Source of the DNA: G963665545 sp963665545
GTDB taxonomy: Bacteria > Pseudomonadota > Gammaproteobacteria > Xanthomonadales > SZUA-36
DNA length: 64,000 nt
NCBI GenBank assembly: GCA_963665545.2
Contig: CAXXKZ010000013.1
Coordinates: 124,001-188,000, forward strand
Reading direction: 5' to 3'
Positions 58,788 through 64,000 of this stretch are shown one piece after another (the first letter of the stretch is position 1; each line of letters begins with the position of its first letter). Position numbers and translations under genes: made by a program. The notes under the pieces were generated by a model that was not told where the DNA came from, did no database searches, and saw only the letters and a program-made list of their open reading frames with translations.

Positions 58788-59413
58788 CCCCCTCCTACCG
58801 AAAAATCTTCAATGATGGTTTATGGCATAAGAACACCGGCCTGGTGGCGCTGCTCGGCCTGTGCCCACTACTGGCGGTTTCAACCACCATTATCAATAGC
58901 CTGGCGTTGGGCCTCGCCACGATACTGACGCTCAGCCTGTCAAATCTGACTGTGTCGATGGTTCGGACCTTGCTGCGACCGGAAATCCGTATACCCGCTT
59001 ACGTGCTGATCATCGCTTCGATCGTCACGGCCGTGGAATTATCCATGCAGGCCTGGTTCCATGATCTCTACCTGTCGTTGGGCATCTTTATTCCCTTGAT
59101 TGTCACCAATTGCGCCATTATTGGCCGTGCCGAATCATTTGCATCCCGCCACCCACCCCTGCCGGCGCTGGTAGATGGCTTTGCCACCGGCGCCGGTTTC
59201 TGCCTGGCGCTCTTCGCCCTGGGCGCTACACGCGAACTGATGGGGCATGGCAGCCTGTTGCGCGATGCGCAGTTTCTGCTCGGCGAAGGCGCGGCAACAC
59301 TCCAATTGACCATTATCCCGCATTACGATGGCTTTCGATTGGCCATCCTGCCTGCCGGGGCATTCATCTTTCTTGGTTTTCTAATTGCACTGCGCAGCTG
59401 GTTAGCCCGATGA
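58784..59413 (+). CDS. rnfE: Rnf complex subunit RnfE
   Basis: 209 residues, six predicted membrane helices, partner of RnfA with the matching LGLCPLLAVST and VTNCAIIGRAE cysteine segments. The start is TTG overlapping the rnfG stop (TTGA). Its own stop overlaps the nth start (ATGA). Confidence 0.95.
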   Translation: MTPSYRKIFNDGLWHKNTGLVALLGLCPLLAVSTTIINSLALGLATILTLSLSNLTVSMVRTLLRPEIRIPAYVLIIASIVTAVELSMQAWFHDLYLSLGIFIPLIVTNCAIIGRAESFASRHPPLPALVDGFATGAGFCLALFALGATRELMGHGSLLRDAQFLLGEGAATLQLTIIPHYDGFRLAILPAGAFIFLGFLIALRSWLAR

Positions 59414-60051
59414 AAATTGCCGACCGAGCGGAATTTTTTGATCGGCTCAAAAGCATCGACCCTGAACCATCCACGGAGCTGGTTTATCGCTCAACCTTTG
59501 AGTTGCTGGTGGCCGTCATTCTCTCTGCCCAAGCCACCGATGTGGGGGTTAACAAGGCAACCGGCAGATTGTTCAAAGTGGCCAATACCCCACAAGCCAT
59601 GCTTGACCTGGGAGAACAGGGGCTCAAACATTACATCCGCACCATCGGTCTTTTCAACGCCAAGGCTGCCAACATCATCAAGACCAGCAGGATGCTCGTC
59701 GATCAACACGACAGTGTGGTTCCCGCCGACCGGATGTCTCTGGAAGCCTTGCCTGGGGTTGGAAGAAAAACCGCCAATGTCGTCCTCAACACCGCCTTCG
59801 GCCTACCGACCATCGCGGTTGATACGCACATTTTTCGGGTCTCAAACCGCACTGGCCTCGCGCCGGGCAAAACACCCCTGGCGGTGGAGAAGAAGTTGCT
59901 CAGAGTCGTACCCGACGCTTATCGGCTCAATGCTCATCATTGGTTGATCCTGCACGGACGCTACACCTGCAAGTCGAGAAAGCCGGCCTGCCCAGAGTGC
60001 ATTGTCGCGGATCTGTGCAGATTCCAGGACAAGACCCGCACGTCAGATTGA
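59410..60051 (+). CDS. nth: Endonuclease III
   Basis: Nth, 213 residues, a DNA glycosylase/AP lyase for oxidised pyrimidines. The helix-hairpin-helix LPGVGRKTANVV carries the catalytic lysine and VDTHIFRV the aspartate; the 4Fe-4S cluster uses C-x6-C-x2-C-x5-C at the C-terminus. MKIADRAEFF at 59410 overlaps the rnfE stop; longer open frame upstream is spurious. Linkage of nth to rnf is conserved in gammaproteobacteria. Confidence 0.97.
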   Translation: MKIADRAEFFDRLKSIDPEPSTELVYRSTFELLVAVILSAQATDVGVNKATGRLFKVANTPQAMLDLGEQGLKHYIRTIGLFNAKAANIIKTSRMLVDQHDSVVPADRMSLEALPGVGRKTANVVLNTAFGLPTIAVDTHIFRVSNRTGLAPGKTPLAVEKKLLRVVPDAYRLNAHHWLILHGRYTCKSRKPACPECIVADLCRFQDKTRTSD

Positions 60052-60220
60052 TGGGCGCGGGCGAGCAGACCACTCATGGTCGGGGCATCATCGCACAAGC
60101 GCGCATTTGCATCGTTCTGTCCCGCAACGTGCGCAATACCTGTTTGACATGTAATAATCTCCGACGGGTTCCGGTCTACTGCCCCGAAATCGCGCTAGCT
60201 TTGTTTGTCCTAAGTTGCAA

Positions 60221-60249
60221 TTGCCAGATTAGGAGCGTGATCGGATACT
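60221..60249 (+). promoter_or_regulatory. Candidate promoter upstream of hvfA
   Basis: TTGCCA (5 of 6 matches) and GATACT (4 of 6) are separated by 17 bases, about 130 bases before hvfA. A terminator-like hairpin follows at once, so transcripts from here would have to pass it. Confidence 0.35.
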
Positions 60250-60250
60250 G

Positions 60251-60285
60251 GGCCAGGTATGGGTCAACCGAACCAGGCCTTTTTG
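60251..60285 (+). terminator. Terminator-like hairpin before hvfA
   Basis: GGCC arms with inner GGT/ACC pairs, then TTTTTG. It could end the rnf-nth transcript or act as an attenuator in the hvf leader. Pairing is interrupted by mismatches, so strength is uncertain. Confidence 0.4.
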
Positions 60286-60378
60286 TAGTTGATCGACCAG
60301 TGGTGCAGTTCGACGCACTGAATTAATCACGGGCTCGAATTGCCCTGTTGAAACACATTATTGTAGAGGTTCCAAATT

Positions 60379-60735
60379 ATGGCTAACAAGACCAATTTCG
60401 TAAGACCAGTTGCGGCCGTTGCCGGTGTCGCATTCGTATCATCCCTCGCCTTTGCAGCCACTGTAGCTGCTGACGACAACCCTTTTGAGGCCGATGACCT
60501 TGATAGTGGATATATGCTCGCTGGCGGCGGCGGTGATGAAGAAGGCAAGTGCGGCGGTGACGGCGACGAAGAAGGTTCCTGCGGCGGTGACGGCGACGAA
60601 GAAGGTTCCTGCGGCGGCGACGGCGACGAGGAAGAAGGCGGTGACGGCGACGGGGAAGAAGGTTCCTGCGGCGGCGACGGCGACGAGGAAGAAGGCAAAT
60701 GTGGTGAAGGCAAATGTGGTGGTGACGAAGAATAA
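60379..60735 (+). CDS. HvfA-like RiPP metallophore precursor, acidic repeat variant
   Basis: 118 residues. A Sec signal peptide (1-26, ending LAFA) leads to DDNPFEADDLDSGYMLA, a segment resembling HvfA-family leaders, then acidic Gly/Asp/Glu repeats with six cysteines (58, 68, 78, 97, 108, 113). Three are in EGKCG and three in EGSCG. In Haemophilus HvfA and Caulobacter bufferins, cysteines in EGKCG motifs are converted by a DUF692/DUF2063 pair to copper-binding heterocycles. The genes for such a pair follow directly. The serine variant and the GDGDEE spacers are unusual. Product and metal are inferred. Confidence 0.85.
   Translation: MANKTNFVRPVAAVAGVAFVSSLAFAATVAADDNPFEADDLDSGYMLAGGGGDEEGKCGGDGDEEGSCGGDGDEEGSCGGDGDEEEGGDGDGEEGSCGGDGDEEEGKCGEGKCGGDEE
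60523..60717 (+). repeat. 30-bp tandem repeats within the precursor gene
   Basis: Units of 30-33 bases encode GGDGDEEG(S/K)C. Units 2 and 3 (60553-60582 and 60583-60612) are identical in DNA; unit 4 (60613-60636) is 24 bases and lacks the cysteine; units 5 and 6 are 33 bases; a 15-base unit (GEGKC) closes the array. This points to recent expansion by slippage or recombination. Confidence 0.9.
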
Positions 60736-60774
60736 TCACCCAGCTGCAGCGCGCGGATTCACGGCCAATTTCTT

Positions 60775-61674
60775 GTGAATTCCGACACCTACCCAGTCCA
60801 GGGAACTGGACTTGGATTGAGGCGGGCCCTGATGGGCCCGCTTCGCTCTGTGGCGCCGGAAGAGCTGTCCTCAAGTGTGCAGTTCATGGAAGTCGCACCG
60901 GAAAACTGGATCAACGTCGGTGGCCGATTCGGCAGACAGTTCCGCGAGTACACCGAGCAGTTTCCTTTTGTCGGCCATGGGCTGTCACTGTCCCTGGGCG
61001 GCCCGTCGCCATTGGATGAAACATTCCTGCGGAGACTGAGAAAGTTTCTCGACGACCACAAGTTTCGCTACTACAGCGAGCATCTTAGCTATTGCACCGA
61101 CGACGGTCATATGTACGACCTGATGCCGATCCCGTTTACCGAAGAGGCTGTCATGCACGTCGCCAGCCGGATCAAGCGCGCGCAAGAAATTCTCGAACGC
61201 CAAATTGCGATTGAAAATGTCTCTTACTATGCTGCGCCGGGCGCCAGACTGGCTGAGATCGACTTCATCAATGCAGTGTTGCAGGAAGCCGATTGCACAC
61301 TCTTGCTCGATGTCAACAACATCTACGTCAACAGCGTCAATCACCAATACGACCCGCTTGAATTTCTTGGCGCACTGCCGCCCGAAAGAATTGCTTATTG
61401 CCATATTGCAGGTCATTACAACGAAGCCGAAGATCTGATTATTGATACTCACGGCGCCGACGTCATCCAGAGCGTCTGGGACATACTGGATAATGCCTAC
61501 CGAATGTATGGCGTATTTCCCACTTTGCTGGAACGGGATTTCAATTTCCCGCCGATCGACGAACTGCTGGCCGAAGTCAATAGAATTTCCGCTGTCCAGC
61601 GGCAATATCCTGGCGCAGGGGCTTGCGATGGCGCCGACCGCAATCACCCTGTGCACCAGGCGGGGACTTTCTGA
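60775..61674 (+). CDS. HvfB/BufB-type MNIO maturase (DUF692)
   Basis: 299 residues of the DUF692 family: TIM-barrel, multinuclear non-heme iron oxidative enzymes that modify cysteines in RiPP precursors. Likely metal ligands include H68 (VGHGLS), H103 (SEHLSY), E147 (IENVSYY), D179 (LLDVNNIYVN), H210/H214 (YCHIAGH), H226 (DTHGAD) and E253 (LLERDFN). The start is GTG at 60775; no ATG gives the family N-terminus (GLGLRR, FMEVAPENW). It lies 39 bases after the precursor and 2 bases before the DUF2063 partner. Confidence 0.92.
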   Translation: MNSDTYPVQGTGLGLRRALMGPLRSVAPEELSSSVQFMEVAPENWINVGGRFGRQFREYTEQFPFVGHGLSLSLGGPSPLDETFLRRLRKFLDDHKFRYYSEHLSYCTDDGHMYDLMPIPFTEEAVMHVASRIKRAQEILERQIAIENVSYYAAPGARLAEIDFINAVLQEADCTLLLDVNNIYVNSVNHQYDPLEFLGALPPERIAYCHIAGHYNEAEDLIIDTHGADVIQSVWDILDNAYRMYGVFPTLLERDFNFPPIDELLAEVNRISAVQRQYPGAGACDGADRNHPVHQAGTF

Positions 61675-61676
61675 CG

Positions 61677-62489
61677 GTGTCCGAACCAACCCTGCAACAA
61701 TTGCAGACAGATTTCGCGGCACATATTCGTGACCCAGACCATCACCCGGCGCCGACTGATGTTGAGGATCGGAGAATGGCGATTTATCGCCGTCTTTTTT
61801 TCAACAACGTGCGTAATTTCCTCGGCAGCTTTTTTCCGGTGCTCAAACGCATCTACGGCAAAGCAGGCTGGGCTGCGCTGATTCGCGAGTTTTATACTGA
61901 TTACCGAGCCCAAACACCACTTTTTCCCGAATTATCCCGTGAATTCCTGCGCTTTTTATGCGACGGCCGAGAGGTACTCGAAAATGACCCCCCGTTTCTG
62001 ACTGAATTGGCGCACTACGAATGGATACGCCATGCGCTATCCATAGATGAAAGAGAATTGCCTGACAAGGCATGGTCCTCCCCCACTGACACGGCCAGAG
62101 ACGAACCCGAAGAGGAAGCAGGAGATGGCTCCATTGACAGGTTGGGGCGTGTACCTGTGCTTTCTCCATTGGCCTGGCCTGTCAGCTACAACTACCCCGT
62201 GCATCGCATTCGCCCAGACTTCATGCCTGAGGCACCATCAGAGTCACCGACCCACCTGCTGGTTTATCGCGACCGTAAAGACAAGATCAGGTTCATGCGT
62301 TTGAATGTGGTCTCTGCCATGCTGTTGAACAAAATGCAGGACAATCGGAATAAAACCTGCGGCGAATTGCTTGAAGACATCGCGAAGGAAATCGGGCACC
62401 CCAACCGCGATACGGTTCTGCAGACCGGATCGAAATTGCTGAGTGAATGGCAGGAAAAGGATATCGTTGTCAATTACCTGACCGCGTAA
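61677..62489 (+). CDS. HvfC/BufC-type RiPP maturation partner (DUF2063)
   Basis: 270 residues. The N-terminal DUF2063 domain (about 1-100: RRMAIYRRLFFNNVRNFLGSFFPVLKRIYG) is followed by a C-terminal winged-helix-like region. Partners of this type present the precursor to the DUF692 enzyme. A GTG at 61677, two bases after the hvfB stop, gives the usual N-terminus (SEPTLQQLQTDFAAHIRDP); a start 18 codons earlier would overlap hvfB by 52 bases. Confidence 0.9.
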   Translation: MSEPTLQQLQTDFAAHIRDPDHHPAPTDVEDRRMAIYRRLFFNNVRNFLGSFFPVLKRIYGKAGWAALIREFYTDYRAQTPLFPELSREFLRFLCDGREVLENDPPFLTELAHYEWIRHALSIDERELPDKAWSSPTDTARDEPEEEAGDGSIDRLGRVPVLSPLAWPVSYNYPVHRIRPDFMPEAPSESPTHLLVYRDRKDKIRFMRLNVVSAMLLNKMQDNRNKTCGELLEDIAKEIGHPNRDTVLQTGSKLLSEWQEKDIVVNYLTA

Positions 62490-62520
62490 CCAGTGCTCTA
62501 CTAATAATTTAGGATCAGCA

Positions 62521-63165
62521 ATGCTAACAACATACGACAATCTGACAGCGAGACTGCGCAGTTCCGGGGAATACGTCTGGCCGCTGGTGTTGCGCCTCAT
62601 CATGTTCTGGGAGTTCTGGGAATCAGGTCTGATGAAATACAACGGCAAGAATTGGTTTGCCAATATCCAGGACGATTTCCCGTTTCCATTCAGCAGCCTG
62701 GGGGCAGAACTCAACTGGATCGCCGCAACTTACGGCGAAATTGTATTCGCAGTCATGCTACTGCTGGGCTTGTTCACCCGTTTCGCCGCCATTTCCCTGG
62801 TCGTCATTACCGTTGTCGCTACCGCAGCCGTGCACTGGCCTGCTGACTGGGGCAGCCTGGCGGAATTGTGGCAGGGCTATGCGATTTCCAACAAGGGCGC
62901 GGGTAATTTCAAATTGCCGTTGTTGTTCGTTGTCGTTCTGTTGCCGTTGGTCTTCCACGGTGGTGGCAAAATCAGCCTTGACCACCTGCTGCTGAAAATT
63001 GGCGGCAGGGACGGCAACAGCACCGACCGGATCGGGGATTTTCAGGCCGCTGCCTGGGCGTTTGTCGTATTGGCCTTGGTGACGGTATTCCTGGTACCGG
63101 CCTGGGGCTACGGCTTTTTTATCCTGGCAGCGATCAGCTTCGTTTTTCCGTTCTTTGCCGGCTGA
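62521..63165 (+). CDS. HvfX-type DoxX membrane protein
   Basis: 214 residues, DoxX-like family, with about five hydrophobic segments (about 20-35, 68-110, 138-155, 178-197, 198-213) and a conserved start VWPLVLRLIMFWEFWESGLMKYNGKNWF. DoxX proteins of this kind accompany hvfABC-type clusters; their role, possibly redox or metal handling in the membrane, is not settled. It follows hvfC by 31 bases with AGGA before the ATG. It ends 3 bases from a convergent TraB/GumN gene. Confidence 0.88.
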   Translation: MLTTYDNLTARLRSSGEYVWPLVLRLIMFWEFWESGLMKYNGKNWFANIQDDFPFPFSSLGAELNWIAATYGEIVFAVMLLLGLFTRFAAISLVVITVVATAAVHWPADWGSLAELWQGYAISNKGAGNFKLPLLFVVVLLPLVFHGGGKISLDHLLLKIGGRDGNSTDRIGDFQAAAWAFVVLALVTVFLVPAWGYGFFILAAISFVFPFFAG

Positions 63166-63168
63166 ATT

Positions 63169-64000
63169 TTATTGCTCTGGCAAAGACCGGATCGGGGTAT
63201 TCGCCTCTTCTTCGGGCACAAACGGCATGGCGAGCTGCTGCAATTGGTAGCCCTGGTCTCGTAACAGGTGAATCAGGCCGTTTTCTCCAGGCAAATGAAG
63301 CGAACCCACCGCCGTGAATACGGTTGACTCGGCCAGCAACTCGGCCAGCCGTTTCGCCATCCGCTGATTTCTCTTGTCGATGCCCTCGAGCTGGAAAAAT
63401 GCCTGGATTTCAGGATCCAGATCCCGCATCTCCTGTTGTGACTGCTCCACCAGAAGTTGAAGGTCGTTCTGCAGGTAGGCATCCACCATCCCGGTATGAA
63501 TGTCCTCCACCTCCTGGTACGCACTTAGGGCATCATCGAGCATTACAATTTGCTGGCCCGAGGGCATTGATTCTAGGAAAGACAGCTGTTCATCAAGCGT
63601 TTCCAGGCCCACAACCGTCATGCCGCTGCCCGATGCGCGCAGCGAAAGTGAAAAGTCCATGAACAAGCCGGATTTCGGCGGCGGGACGCTGAGGGTTAAG
63701 ACGGCGGCCCACAGTTTCAGATGGGTGATTTGGCTTTCCGGCATGCGGTACTTGGCCAGTGCCTCCAGTACGCGCGCGTAACGTCCGGCGCCAATCAGGC
63801 TTTCCAGGGTCGTCCCGTCCTGGTAGTGCATGTATTCCAGCAAGCGGGTCAGGGTGGGCAGGTTCGGCACCAATTCTATCGCAAACAGCTCGTTGGACTT
63901 GAGCAATTCCAGAAAGTCTGTGGTGTAGTCGAGCACCCTTGGGTCTTCACTGTGTATGGTGCCCAACAGGTAGCCGGCAATTTCACCGGACCGTTCAATG
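63169..64000 (-). CDS. TraB/GumN-family protein (partial, N-terminus outside window)
   Basis: At least 276 residues, frame open to the right edge. It has the family's first motif YLLGTIHSEDPRV and the C-terminal GSLHLPGENGLIHLLRDQGY (GxxHxxG-type) motif. TraB/GumN proteins share a fold with TIKI-type metalloproteases; most bacterial members are secreted or lipoproteins of unknown role. The missing start probably carries the signal peptide. It is convergent with the hvf cluster, 3 bases from the DoxX gene. Confidence 0.85.
   Translation of the reverse strand, partial: IERSGEIAGYLLGTIHSEDPRVLDYTTDFLELLKSNELFAIELVPNLPTLTRLLEYMHYQDGTTLESLIGAGRYARVLEALAKYRMPESQITHLKLWAAVLTLSVPPPKSGLFMDFSLSLRASGSGMTVVGLETLDEQLSFLESMPSGQQIVMLDDALSAYQEVEDIHTGMVDAYLQNDLQLLVEQSQQEMRDLDPEIQAFFQLEGIDKRNQRMAKRLAELLAESTVFTAVGSLHLPGENGLIHLLRDQGYQLQQLAMPFVPEEEANTPIRSLPEQ

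Larger units (their letters stand above)
60052..60378 (+). other. nth-hvfA intergenic region
   Basis: 327 bases without a credible gene. It contains a promoter candidate (60221-60249), a terminator-like hairpin with five T's (60251-60285) and an inverted repeat CAGTG-N13-CACTG (60298-60320). The ribosome site AGAGG lies 9 bases before the hvfA ATG. No motif for a known copper regulator was recognised. Confidence 0.55.

Noticed and set aside
59940..60326. 128-codon open frame overlapping nth and the hvf upstream region
   Set aside because: The first third is nth in another frame, the rest has no family resemblance or ribosome site.
60327..60713. Long Pro/Ser-rich open frames on the minus strand (two frames) opposite the precursor gene
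   Set aside because: They are antisense readings of the Gly/Asp/Glu repeats and have no ribosome site; the repeat simply lacks stops in these frames.
60523..60717. Possible CRISPR array because of regular 30-bp spacing
   Set aside because: Units are directly adjacent with no spacers and encode a clear protein repeat.

Overview
The window is a dense, housekeeping-rich stretch of chromosome from a gammaproteobacterium outside the Enterobacterales. Gene order matches blocks known from Pseudomonas and relatives: tRNA-tuf-secE-nusG-rplKAJL-rpoBC-rpsL-rpsG-fusA, hemA-prfA opposite a TPR gene-lolB-ispE-tRNA-Gln-prs, surE-pcm-yqaA-nlpD-rpoS, petABC-sspAB, and dcd-apbC/metG/rnfABCDGE-nth. No rRNA gene is present, so a finer placement is not supported by the sequence. 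Nearly every gene is full length; fusA at the left edge and a TraB/GumN gene at the right edge are cut by the window.

Layout. 1-24.2 kb (minus strand): a translation and transcription block running leftward from a TPR lipoprotein gene through lolB, ispE, tRNA-Gln, prs, rplY, pth, ychF, three tRNAs, tuf, tRNA-Trp, secE, nusG, rplKAJL, rpoBC, rpsL, rpsG and fusA. It carries recognisable regulatory DNA: an L10 leader, an attenuator between rplL and rpoB, and promoters before the tRNA cluster, rplY and rpsL. 24.3-26.8 kb (plus): hemA-prfA. 26.7-31.8 kb (minus): miaB-phoH-ybeY-corC followed by a DUF4105 (Lnb-type) gene where lnt would be expected. 32.0-34.3 kb (plus): threonine catabolism, tdh-kbl. 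34.4-39.2 kb (minus): rlmE-ftsH-folP-glmM, with yhbY and an Mth938-type gene opposite. 40-44.2 kb (minus): surE-pcm-yqaA-nlpD-rpoS. 44.3-45.1 kb (plus): an Smr-domain gene and a DUF3301 gene. 45.1-48.9 kb (minus): cytochrome bc1 genes petABC and sspAB. 49.2-54.2 kb: a DegS/AlgW protease, dcd, apbC and metG. 54.3-60.1 kb (plus): the Rnf ion-pumping complex and nth. 60.4-63.2 kb (plus): an hvfA-hvfB-hvfC-hvfX-type RiPP metallophore cluster.

Main points of interest. (1) The hvf-type cluster encodes a secreted, very acidic precursor made of about 10-residue repeats with six EG(K/S)CG motifs. The DUF692 (MNIO) and DUF2063 pair beside it is the kind known to convert such cysteines into copper-binding heterocycles, and a DoxX-type membrane protein follows. 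The acidic repeats and EGSCG motifs look like an unusual variant. (2) petA, the Rieske protein gene, has an in-frame TAG between its Tat signal/membrane anchor and the cluster domain, although TAG is an ordinary stop in tuf, prs, rpoS and others here and release factor 1 is intact. (3) A DUF4105 protein with conserved His and Cys sits at the usual lnt locus, suggesting replacement of Lnt by an Lnb-type lipoprotein N-acyltransferase. (4) The start of nlpD is a degenerate 12-bp repeat array in which most units begin with a start codon.
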